Source: Chitinophagaceae bacterium
GTDB lineage: Bacteria > Bacteroidota > Bacteroidia > Chitinophagales > Chitinophagaceae
NCBI GenBank assembly: GCA_947374225.1
Contig: CANCAY010000001.1
Location: 151,105 to 215,104, forward strand
Direction: 5' to 3'
DNA: 64,000 nucleotides
Each line of letters begins with the position of its first letter. Within the stretch, counting starts at the first letter, position 1. Positions 52,636 through 60,448 of this stretch are shown here, piece after piece. The position numbers and the translations under genes are program-made. A model generated the notes under the pieces. The model saw only the letters and a program-made list of their open reading frames with translations, did not search any database and had not been told where the DNA came from.

Positions 52636-54780
52636 TTAATCATTGGTTTGAATAAAATCTGAATTGTCTTCTTTATCCTCAACAACACTAGTAGCGTCTA
52701 ATTTATCTTCTACTATGTTTACTACTGTTGTTTCAGATGGGGCAAATTGATCGCCACCGTCTTCTGCTATAGTTCTAGCTTCTGTAGATTTTTCAGCCGC
52801 TGTAGCTTTATCCTCAACGTCGAAAGTAACCACCTTCTCTTCTTCAAAAGGACGATTACCAATTAACTCTTCCACATCAGACTTATGTAATACTTCTCTT
52901 GTCAACAATGCTTGTGCTAATTTTTCAACTTCCTCTTTTTTCTCTTTCAAAAGACCTAAGGTTCTTTGATAAGCTGCTTCAATCATTTTACGCACTTCTT
53001 CGTCAATGATTTTTCCAGTCTCTTCGCTAAACGGCTTTTGGAAAGTGTTTTCTTGAGATGGATCGTAGAAACTTACGTTTCCAATTTTATCATTCATACC
53101 ATAAGTGGTTACCATAGAGTAAGCCATTTTGGTAATTTGTTGTAAGTCATTAGAAGCACCTGTAGATATTTTACCAAAAAATATTTGCTCTGCTGCACGA
53201 CCACCTAATGTCATACACATTTGGTCTGTTAATTGTTCAATAGTATATAAGTATTGTTCTTTAGGAGTGTATTGTGCATACCCTAATGCTGCAGTACCTC
53301 TAGGCACAATAGTTACTTTTAATAAAGGATAAGCGTGCTCTAAGAACCATCCACAAATCGCATGACCTGCTTCGTGATAAGCAATTACTTCTTTCTCTTC
53401 TTTTGAAATTATCTTATTCTTTTTCTCTAATCCACCAATGACTCTGTCAATAGCGTCTTGGAAATCTTTCATTTCAACACCCGTCTTGCCTTTACGTGCC
53501 GCAATCAAAGCAGCTTCGTTACAAACATTTGCAATATCTGCACCAGCAAATCCTGGAGTTTGTTCTGCTAATTTATGAACGTCTAAGTTTTCAGAAACTT
53601 TGATAGGTCCTAAATGCACTTTGAAAATTTCTTCACGACCTTTTACGTCAGGACGATCAATTGAAATTTGACGATCAAAACGACCTGGTCTTAATAAAGC
53701 ACTATCTAATACGTCTGGACGGTTTGTCGCAGCTAATATAATAATACCAGTATCTCCACCAAAGCCATCCATCTCTACTAATAATTGGTTCAATGTATTC
53801 TCACGTTCGTCATTACTCATCATGGCATTTTTACCACGAGCACGACCAATCGCATCTATCTCATCTATAAATATAATACATGGTGCTTTTTCACGCGCTT
53901 GCTTAAATAAATCACGCACACGGCTTGCTCCAACTCCTACAAACATCTCCACAAAATCAGAACCACTTAAGCTAAAGAAAGGCACTTGTGCTTCTCCCGC
54001 CATTGCTTTTGCTAATAATGTTTTACCTGTACCTGGAGGCCCTATTAATAAAGCACCTTTAGGAATTTTACCTCCAAGGGCTGTATACTTTTTTGGATGT
54101 TTTAAGAAGTCAACTATTTCCATGACTTCTTCTTTTGCTTCTTCTAAACCTGCAACGTCAGCAAAAGTGATATTTACTTTTGTGCCTCCTTTTTCGAATA
54201 AGGTTGCTTTAGATTTTCCAACATTAAAAATGCCACCTGGACCGCCGCTACCACCAGCGCCACCACCCATCTTACGCATTAATAAAACCCAAACTACTAC
54301 TATCAATACTAAAGAAAATATAGTATTTGCAATAGGCCCAAACCAATCACTTTCAGAGTCGGTAGAACTATCTGGAATTTCCGTAATGGCGTACTTGGTA
54401 TAAATATCGTCTACTTCTCTATTGAAAGAAGTCCAGTCGTCAATCTTATATTCAAACAAGGCATTGCCTTTTACTTTTTCCTTAGACAATTTCTGCTTGA
54501 ATTTTTTAACATAAAATTCTTTCTGAATACTGTCAGGCTTAATGTAAAAATGCACCACTTTCTTGTTCTCAATTTTTACAAACTTCTCTATGTCTCCACT
54601 TGTCATTAGTTTCACAAATTCATTGTGAGACAAGGTAGCAACGTCTGGAGCAACTTGAAAGAAACGTGCGGACAACAACGAAAGCGCTATTAAACCATAG
54701 ATCCAATAAATATTGAACTTAGGTAATTTGGGTCCCTCGCCTAACGGGCCTTTCTTCTTTGAATTTTTCTCTGGTGTCAT
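52636..54780 (-). CDS. ftsH: ATP-dependent zinc metalloprotease FtsH
   Basis: A 714-residue membrane-anchored AAA+ protease. Two N-terminal helices flank a periplasmic domain (about 25-150). The AAA module has Walker A GPPGTGKT, Walker [15 protein letters not shown] and ATNRPDVLD. The zinc site is HEAGH with a downstream Asp. A 90-residue acidic tail ([21 protein letters not shown]) is longer than in E. coli. It degrades misassembled membrane proteins and LpxC-type regulators. It is 46 bases after rsfS. Confidence 0.97.
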   Translation of the reverse strand: MTPEKNSKKKGPLGEGPKLPKFNIYWIYGLIALSLLSARFFQVAPDVATLSHNEFVKLMTSGDIEKFVKIENKKVVHFYIKPDSIQKEFYVKKFKQKLSKEKVKGNALFEYKIDDWTSFNREVDDIYTKYAITEIPDSSTDSESDWFGPIANTIFSLVLIVVVWVLLMRKMGGGAGGSGGPGGIFNVGKSKATLFEKGGTKVNITFADVAGLEEAKEEVMEIVDFLKHPKKYTALGGKIPKGALLIGPPGTGKTLLAKAMAGEAQVPFFSLSGSDFVEMFVGVGASRVRDLFKQAREKAPCIIFIDEIDAIGRARGKNAMMSNDERENTLNQLLVEMDGFGGDTGIIILAATNRPDVLDSALLRPGRFDRQISIDRPDVKGREEIFKVHLGPIKVSENLDVHKLAEQTPGFAGADIANVCNEAALIAARKGKTGVEMKDFQDAIDRVIGGLEKKNKIISKEEKEVIAYHEAGHAICGWFLEHAYPLLKVTIVPRGTAALGYAQYTPKEQYLYTIEQLTDQMCMTLGGRAAEQIFFGKISTGASNDLQQITKMAYSMVTTYGMNDKIGNVSFYDPSQENTFQKPFSEETGKIIDEEVRKMIEAAYQRTLGLLKEKKEEVEKLAQALLTREVLHKSDVEELIGNRPFEEEKVVTFDVEDKATAAEKSTEARTIAEDGGDQFAPSETTVVNIVEDKLDATSVVEDKEDNSDFIQTND

Positions 54781-54825
54781 TTTATAAATGCTATTATTCC
54801 TTTATTTAAGGAAGCTATTATTTAA

Positions 54826-55227
54826 TTATAAATCGTGATTTTTTATATCAGCGTCACTCCACATTTCCTCTAACTTATAAAAAGTTCTAGATTCAGGGTG
54901 CATAACGTGAACAACTACATTGATGTAGTCAATTAACAACCATTGTGATGCAGTTTTACCTTCACTTTTATAAGGTAATTCATCACATTGTGATTTTACT
55001 TCAAAGTCTATATTGTCAGCTATAGCTTTTAATTGCGTGGTATTGTTTGCTTCACAAATCACGAAAAAGTCAGCAGACGCTTCGTGTAATTTTCTTAAGT
55101 CTAAGCTAACTATGTTTTCACCTTTTTTATCTTGAATAGCCTTGATAATAGTTTTGAAAATTTTAGCACTGCGAGTAATTTGCGTCGGAGATTTTTTACG
55201 ATCTTTTAAAGCGGAAAGAGGTTCCAA
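54826..55227 (-). CDS. rsfS: ribosome silencing factor RsfS
   Basis: A 133-residue protein with the RsfS/Iojap pattern: KIFKTIIKAIQDKKGENIVSLDLRKL in parts, DFFVICEANNTTQLKAIADNI in parts, and VVHVMHPESRTFYKLEEMW. It binds uL14 on free 50S subunits and blocks subunit joining under starvation. The only in-frame start before the conserved region is TTG (55227; the frame closes at a stop 21-24 bases further upstream and contains no ATG). It is divergent from birA, which also has a TTG start. Confidence 0.88.
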   Translation of the reverse strand: MEPLSALKDRKKSPTQITRSAKIFKTIIKAIQDKKGENIVSLDLRKLHEASADFFVICEANNTTQLKAIADNIDFEVKSQCDELPYKSEGKTASQWLLIDYINVVVHVMHPESRTFYKLEEMWSDADIKNHDL

Positions 55228-55297
55228 TAGTTCTATATATTTAATTTGTTAATGCCTTGTTAGTCGAAAGAAATTGTAAATACATATCAATCTGCGC

Positions 55298-55305
55298 TAA
55301 CTTTA
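55298..55305 (+). promoter_or_regulatory. putative -7 box (TAACTTTA) for birA
   Basis: TAACTTTA approximates TAnnTTTG, 16 bases upstream of the birA TTG. It overlaps the in-frame stop (55298-55300) that excludes a more distal start. Confidence 0.38.
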
Positions 55306-55321
55306 CAAAAATAGCAATTCT

Positions 55322-56080
55322 TTGTTACCTGCCACACCAATTATCACATTAGGGGAGCCGATTATTGAACTGTCTTTGGTAGATAGTACCAATATTTATG
55401 CCATGGACCAAGTCAAACAAGGTTTGGCGTCATCTGGCAGTGGGTATTTTACCCATTTTCAGACCCGTGGAAAGGGACAATTCACTAAGTTTTGGGAGAG
55501 TCAAGCTGGTCAAAACATACTATTGTCCTATGTTTTAGCTTTAGAAGGGCCTAATCCTACACAGCAATTTGGGTTCTCCGTTGCAATTTCACTAGGATTA
55601 TATGATTTTTTTAACAGTATTGCGGGTGAAGAAACCAGCATTAAGTGGCCCAATGACCTTTATTGGCGTGACAGAAAGGCAGGAGGCATTTTAATTGAAA
55701 ACCTGCTTAGAGGAAGTGAATGGACCTGGTCGGTAATTGGGATGGGTATTAATATAAATCAAACTGAGTTTTCAACGGATGTGCCGAATCCAGTTTCCCT
55801 CAAACAAATTACAGGGAAAAGCTTTGAACCTCTTGAATTAATTAGAACCTTATCCAAATTTTTGACTGCTAGATTAAAGGAGTGGAAATTAGGCGATTTA
55901 GATAAGATGTTGGCGGAGTACAACACGCATTTATATAAATTAGGGAAGACCGTAAAATTCAAAAACAAGAACATACATTTTACAGGCATTGTAAAGGGCG
56001 TAAATAAACAAGGCCAATTAATAATTGACCAAGGTATAGAGCAAACCTATAATTTTGGCGAAATTACATGGGACATTTAA
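55322..56080 (+). CDS. birA: biotin--[acetyl-CoA carboxylase] ligase
   Basis: A 252-residue biotin protein ligase of the short, non-regulatory type. LSLVDSTNIYAMD is the ligase start, FQTRGKGQFTKFWES the biotinyl-AMP loop, and SIKWPNDLYWRDRKAGGILIEN the catalytic core (Lys in KWPND). It lacks the DNA-binding N-terminus. The only start before the conserved S-T-N is TTG at 55322; the frame is closed by a stop at 55298. It precedes selD by 11 bases. Confidence 0.88.
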   Translation: MLPATPIITLGEPIIELSLVDSTNIYAMDQVKQGLASSGSGYFTHFQTRGKGQFTKFWESQAGQNILLSYVLALEGPNPTQQFGFSVAISLGLYDFFNSIAGEETSIKWPNDLYWRDRKAGGILIENLLRGSEWTWSVIGMGININQTEFSTDVPNPVSLKQITGKSFEPLELIRTLSKFLTARLKEWKLGDLDKMLAEYNTHLYKLGKTVKFKNKNIHFTGIVKGVNKQGQLIIDQGIEQTYNFGEITWDI

Positions 56081-56090
56081 AAAATCAATA

Positions 56091-57137
56091 ATGGAAATCA
56101 AACTCACTCAACATAGTAAAGGCGGCGGATGTGGCTGTAAGATATCACCAGCGGTGCTTTCAGAGATATTAGCATCTGGTACAGTAGGTACAAATATTCC
56201 CAAACTATTAGTTGGAAATGATAGTAGAGACGACGCGGCTGTGTATCAGATAGATGATAAAACAGCAATGATAAGTACTACCGATTTTTTCATGCCCATA
56301 GTAGACGATCCTTTTACATTTGGACAAATTGCGTCTGCCAATGCCATAAGTGATGTATATGCCATGGGCGGAAAACCCATTTTTGCATTAGCAGTTCTAG
56401 GATGGCCATTGGCAACTTTGCCAGCAAGTGTTGCCGCAAAAGTGATGGAAGGTGCGCGCAAAACCTGTGCAGAAGCGGGTATTGTAATTGCAGGCGGGCA
56501 TAGCATTGACAGTCAGGATCCCATTTTTGGATTAGTAGTAAATGGAATGGTAGATATAGAAAATTTAAAAAGAAACGATACTGCAAAAGAAGGTGACTTA
56601 TTAATTATAACAAAACCATTAGGGGTGGGCATATTAGCCACTTCACAAAAAAGAGCATTATTAAGTGAAGATGATTTAGCATTATTAGTAAAGCAATTAA
56701 CCACAATCAATAAAGCGGGAGAAGCATTAGGTAAAGTAAAAGGAGTGCATGCCATGACCGATGTTACTGGTTTTGGATTAGCAGGACATTTAACAGAAAT
56801 GATGGAAGGAAGTAATTTAACAGCAGTTATTGATTACAATAAAATTCCAATTATTAGTCAAGTAAGAAATTATATAGCACTAAAAGCAATACCTGGAGCA
56901 ACCGCAAGAAACTGGTCTTCCTGCAATGAAGGGATTGAGTTAGGAGAAGGAGTTGATGAAAAAGAAGCCTCCCTAATTTTACCAGACCCACAAACCAATG
57001 GAGGTTTATTAATTGCAGTAGACCCAGCTTCTTTACATGAAGTGCAAACAATTTTAAAAGCGGCAGGCATTGCTTATTTTGAACCCTTTGGCATTTGTGA
57101 AAAAGCTTCAGAAAAAAGAATTATTGTAAATAAGTAG
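56091..57137 (+). CDS. selD: selenide, water dikinase
   Basis: A 348-residue enzyme making selenophosphate from selenide and ATP. The N-terminal GGGCGCKISP (11-20) has catalytic Cys14 where some bacteria use selenocysteine, and Lys17. AIGNDSRDDAAVYQI-like and STTDFFMPIVDDP, NAISDVYAMGG, AGGHSIDSQDP and VTGFGLAGHL are conserved. I chose ATG 56091 (MEIKL), since a longer frame overlaps birA. SelD feeds selenocysteine or 2-selenouridine formation; neither selA/selB nor mnmH is in the window. Confidence 0.95.
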   Translation: MEIKLTQHSKGGGCGCKISPAVLSEILASGTVGTNIPKLLVGNDSRDDAAVYQIDDKTAMISTTDFFMPIVDDPFTFGQIASANAISDVYAMGGKPIFALAVLGWPLATLPASVAAKVMEGARKTCAEAGIVIAGGHSIDSQDPIFGLVVNGMVDIENLKRNDTAKEGDLLIITKPLGVGILATSQKRALLSEDDLALLVKQLTTINKAGEALGKVKGVHAMTDVTGFGLAGHLTEMMEGSNLTAVIDYNKIPIISQVRNYIALKAIPGATARNWSSCNEGIELGEGVDEKEASLILPDPQTNGGLLIAVDPASLHEVQTILKAAGIAYFEPFGICEKASEKRIIVNK

Positions 57138-57251
57138 CTCCATAAAACAAGCACCTAAGCTACAAGTTCTCATTGTAAAGCAATAGAGCTATTCCGTATA
57201 TTTACGTAATAGTTTTAGGGTAATATAGAATATATTTATTAAAATAATTTC

Positions 57252-57587
57252 ATGAACAAACACCAAATAAGTTTAGCAGAAGCCAAAGCTTTAACAAGTA
57301 GATATAGAACTAATTTAGAAGCAATTACTACCACCGAATTTAAAGGCGCATTACCATTTAGCGAAACTTTTGATGCAGCAGCTATACAAGCAATATTAAA
57401 TCAACCCGAATGTGTAAGTTTTAGATCTTATTATGGAATGAAAGAAGATAAAACAATTTGTATAATTCATATTGGAGTGGATGCTGCAGGAAATGATATT
57501 ATAAATTCCTTAAGCGGGAATGGAGAAGATATTATTATGGAATTAGGTCAAGTTTGCCCTCCATTTTGTAATAATGACATGCTTTAA
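57252..57587 (+). CDS. small conserved protein with C-terminal CPPFC motif, function unknown
   Basis: A 111-residue soluble protein of a type I recognise as common in Bacteroidota but unnamed: an N-terminal helix (AKALTSRYRTNLEA), a middle ILNQPECVSFRSYYGMKEDKTICIIHIGVDAAGND part (read in segments), and a final CPPFCNND. The conserved Cys pair at the end could bind metal or form a disulfide. It abuts the next gene (57590), an integral membrane protein, so the two are likely to work together. Function unknown. Confidence 0.65.
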   Translation: MNKHQISLAEAKALTSRYRTNLEAITTTEFKGALPFSETFDAAAIQAILNQPECVSFRSYYGMKEDKTICIIHIGVDAAGNDIINSLSGNGEDIIMELGQVCPPFCNNDML

Positions 57588-57589
57588 TA

Positions 57590-58276
57590 ATGAGAGAAAC
57601 TTTACTTCAATCACTCGAATGGCTATTTATTTTAGTCCCAATAGGCATTGGTTTTTTTAGGATAAGGGAAATAGAGAAATCTTACTACTGGTTTATTGCA
57701 TACCTATGTTTGGATTTAGTGTACTCCTCAATATCGCCTTTTATAACAAATATCAAATTCATCAATATTTGGCAATTGATTTATGGAAATCTTTCATTGC
57801 TTATTAATTTAAATATTCTATTTAAATGGGGATTCTTAAAAAATAAAAGTCGATTAAAAAACATTATTATAGTCGGATTAATTTCTGTAGTACTTATTGA
57901 TGCAATTATAGAACCGCATGATAAAATTGAATTTGCATGGCTCTTTATTACGAATTATATCATTTTGATATTTATAATGTTACAATTCTTGGCAGTTACT
58001 CGAAAAGAATCCATTACAAAAAATACAAGGTATTCTAGGATGCTCATATTTTTGCCAATCACTGTGGGTGGTATTTATTATATTGTATTACAAATTTTAA
58101 TGGCATTCTTGTACGATGCTAATACACAAGCCCTTTTTATTAAATTGTATTACGTTGTAACTTATTTGACTTTTGCAAATCATATCTGTTATAGTATAGC
58201 CATTCTATTGGCACCGAAGAAAGAGATTTTTTTAGGAATTTTTGAGGATGGATTGACTCCCGTAAAGGTCAATTAA
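57590..58276 (+). CDS. polytopic membrane protein of unknown function
   Basis: A 228-residue protein with about seven hydrophobic helices and few charged loops. No motif identifies it. It begins two bases after the CPPFC protein, so both are on one transcript. The C-terminal sequence APKKEIFLGIFEDGLTPVKVN is probably cytoplasmic. It could be the membrane partner of the small protein; this is inference from spacing only. Confidence 0.6.
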   Translation: MRETLLQSLEWLFILVPIGIGFFRIREIEKSYYWFIAYLCLDLVYSSISPFITNIKFINIWQLIYGNLSLLINLNILFKWGFLKNKSRLKNIIIVGLISVVLIDAIIEPHDKIEFAWLFITNYIILIFIMLQFLAVTRKESITKNTRYSRMLIFLPITVGGIYYIVLQILMAFLYDANTQALFIKLYYVVTYLTFANHICYSIAILLAPKKEIFLGIFEDGLTPVKVN

Positions 58277-58720
58277 TTACTCAAAAATTAAATGCCCTTT
58301 GTTCTTAATTTGTTCTGGTGTTAATTCGGCAACTAGCTGAACACCTTTAATATTACGAACTGTATATAAAATGTCATTTACTTTTTCGTCTTCGATCCAC
58401 TCACCGCGAATCCACCAAATAAAGTCCATATGCTTTAGTTCAGGCAGTAAGTATTCTCCGTCGAACTGGTTATGATACACAAAATGTTGAATACTAGTAC
58501 TTGGCTCTAACCCTTCATACATAGAAAAATAATAAGTTCTATTCTTACGTTTTAAGGCAATTTCGTGATCAGGATTGAATCGAAATTCAAAGCCCATATA
58601 CTGATTCAGTAAAAGACAAAACTGATAGTTTTTAATAGGCGCAGAAATACCTAAAATGCGTGACCCTTCAAAATCACTTTCGTTTATGGCATCCTGGTCT
58701 AAAATTAATTTACTACTCAC
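58277..58720 (-). CDS. IPExxxVDY family protein
   Basis: A 147-residue protein in the IPExxxVDY family, named for a motif seen here in altered form as LPELKHMDFI (about 92-101). Other parts: N-terminal KLILDQD, a central YYFSMYEGLEPSTS, and a C-terminal WWIRGEWIEDEKVNDIL. The family is confined to Bacteroidota and its function is not known. The start codon is GTG (58720). It follows the M28 gene in the divergent sense: it ends at 58277, one base from the upstream + strand gene's stop. Confidence 0.82.
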   Translation of the reverse strand: MSSKLILDQDAINESDFEGSRILGISAPIKNYQFCLLLNQYMGFEFRFNPDHEIALKRKNRTYYFSMYEGLEPSTSIQHFVYHNQFDGEYLLPELKHMDFIWWIRGEWIEDEKVNDILYTVRNIKGVQLVAELTPEQIKNKGHLIFE

Positions 58721-58730
58721 TTATTATTAT

Positions 58731-60356
58731 TTAAAACTGTAGGTCAAATTTAAGTTCTTCTGTGCTTCTTTTAATAACCAATATTGCTTTGTCTCCTTTT
58801 TTAAACTTGGAAAGCACTCCCATATAACCCATTACGTCAATGATTTTATAATCACCCAATTGCATTAATACATCCCCTGCTTTTAAACCAATCTTTTCCC
58901 CTAATTTTCCTTGACTGCTTCCCTCAATTCTAACGCCTGTTCCAGTATAAGCGTAGTCAGGCATGACTCCCAAGCTCACTGTAAACTTAGTGCTCTTCCC
59001 CATAGAAACCTCACGCGTTTTTAAAAAATCAAATTTTCCAAAGCTGTCTGCATTTTTAATAATGGATTGTGTCCAACGTATAATAGCAGCTTCTCCAATA
59101 TAATTAATCTTATCCCAGTCGTCTGTTGCTTTATGGTAATCATTATGACTACCTGTAAATAAAAATAAAACCGGCATGTCGCTTCTGTAAAAACTCGCAT
59201 GGTCACTAGGCCCTGTACCTGCACTATCGTAATGTGTGATTAAGTTGCTTGCATTCTTTGTTAGCAAATTTGCCCATTTTGAAGAAGTGCCATAACCACC
59301 TACTGTTAACTTTCGTGCAGTATCATAACGGCCTACCATATCCATATTAATCATGTAATTAAAATTACCTTTCATAGTTGGATGCGCTAACCAATATTTA
59401 CTTCCTAATAAACCTAATTCTTCCGCAGAAAAATGTATGATCAAGTAATTATTATTTTTAGGGGATTTTTTAGCAAGGCTTTTTGCCAATTCAATCAAAG
59501 CTGCTGTACCACTAGCATTGTCGTCAGCACCATTATGAATTAACGTATTTAAATCTAATGCATTCTTGTCTTGGTTATACCCCAAATGATCCAAATGTGC
59601 ACCCAAAATTACGGTGTTGGTTGCGTTATTATTAATATAGGCTACTACATTATGAGCAGTGCGTGTAGCATGCTCAAATTGAATTGCTGCGTCCACTTCA
59701 TAAGTTGCTGTCTCGTCTTTAAAATGTTTTGCGTACCCTTCTTTTGTAAAATAAATTACTGGTAATGACAAGGCTTTACTAGTGTCATATTTATTAAACT
59801 GAATATTGTCAATAATACTACCACTATTAAAAAGGAATAATGCAGTAGCCCCTTTCTCTTTTACTTCTACAACTCTTTTAGATACCCATTCCACTAAATC
59901 AAAATGCGGATTGGATTTGTTTTCTTCTAATATATCATTTACGTCATTGAACCATACCTGCTTAGCTTCGTTTAAAACTATTGCAGCCTGAGATTTAAAT
60001 ACACCAGAACCACTATTTGACAGTGGGAAAAAGTCAGCGCCTTCCTGTAATTTTTGATCATTAATGTTCAAATGTGCATTCGTCCCCAATTTCTTACCCT
60101 CGTCTATTGGAAATGATTGTATATATCCATTTTCCCCCATTGGGGCTAAACCAATTTTTTGATATTGTTCAATAATATAGTCAACTGCTTTTTGTTCTCC
60201 AATACTACCTGCCCTCCTGCCTTCTAGCTCATCACTTGCCAAGAAACTGATATGTTTTTCCAAGTTATTAATTAAGAGCTTATCCGCTCTTTTTACATGT
60301 TGTGCCTTCGTTAAAAAAGGCAACAATAAAATCAAAAACAAGGAGTATTTATTCAT
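58731..60356 (-). CDS. M28 family zinc metallopeptidase with C-terminal PDZ domain
   Basis: A 541-residue exported peptidase: signal peptide (1-18, TKAQ), PA insert about 100-230, M28 core from about 245 (GAHLDHLGYN, NGADDNASG, FSAEELGLLGS, INMDMVGR, SDHASF for zinc and catalysis), and a PDZ domain at about 440-541 (GVMPDYAYTGTGVRIEG in parts, GLKAGDVLMQLGD). The PDZ may bind substrate termini. It is a paralogue of the enzyme at 10.0 kb, which lacks a PDZ. A promoter-like box (TATTTTTG) lies 18 bases upstream of the ATG. Confidence 0.9.
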   Translation of the reverse strand: MNKYSLFLILLLPFLTKAQHVKRADKLLINNLEKHISFLASDELEGRRAGSIGEQKAVDYIIEQYQKIGLAPMGENGYIQSFPIDEGKKLGTNAHLNINDQKLQEGADFFPLSNSGSGVFKSQAAIVLNEAKQVWFNDVNDILEENKSNPHFDLVEWVSKRVVEVKEKGATALFLFNSGSIIDNIQFNKYDTSKALSLPVIYFTKEGYAKHFKDETATYEVDAAIQFEHATRTAHNVVAYINNNATNTVILGAHLDHLGYNQDKNALDLNTLIHNGADDNASGTAALIELAKSLAKKSPKNNNYLIIHFSAEELGLLGSKYWLAHPTMKGNFNYMINMDMVGRYDTARKLTVGGYGTSSKWANLLTKNASNLITHYDSAGTGPSDHASFYRSDMPVLFLFTGSHNDYHKATDDWDKINYIGEAAIIRWTQSIIKNADSFGKFDFLKTREVSMGKSTKFTVSLGVMPDYAYTGTGVRIEGSSQGKLGEKIGLKAGDVLMQLGDYKIIDVMGYMGVLSKFKKGDKAILVIKRSTEELKFDLQF

Positions 60357-60373
60357 AAAAACGCTTTACAAGA

Positions 60374-60381
60374 CAAAAATA
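60374..60381 (-). promoter_or_regulatory. putative -7 box (TATTTTTG) for the PDZ-M28 gene
   Basis: On the minus strand TATTTTTG matches TAnnTTTG and ends 17 bases before the ATG at 60356. Confidence 0.42.
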
Positions 60382-60434
60382 AGTAAAGCTTTGTTCAATT
60401 TCTAATTTCGTAACTAGGGCATACCTTTAAACGA

Positions 60435-60442
60435 TAGCTTTG
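60435..60442 (+). promoter_or_regulatory. putative -7 box (TAGCTTTG), six bases from the start codon of feoB
   Basis: TAGCTTTG matches TAnnTTTG exactly and ends six bases before the feoB ATG at 60449. A weaker box TACCTTTA lies at 60422-60429. Confidence 0.4.
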
Positions 60443-60448
60443 CCCTGC

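Noticed and set aside
53822..54403. 193-residue open frame antisense to ftsH
   Set aside because: It overlaps the Walker A/B region of ftsH, is low-complexity, and shows no family motif. It arises from codon bias of the real gene.
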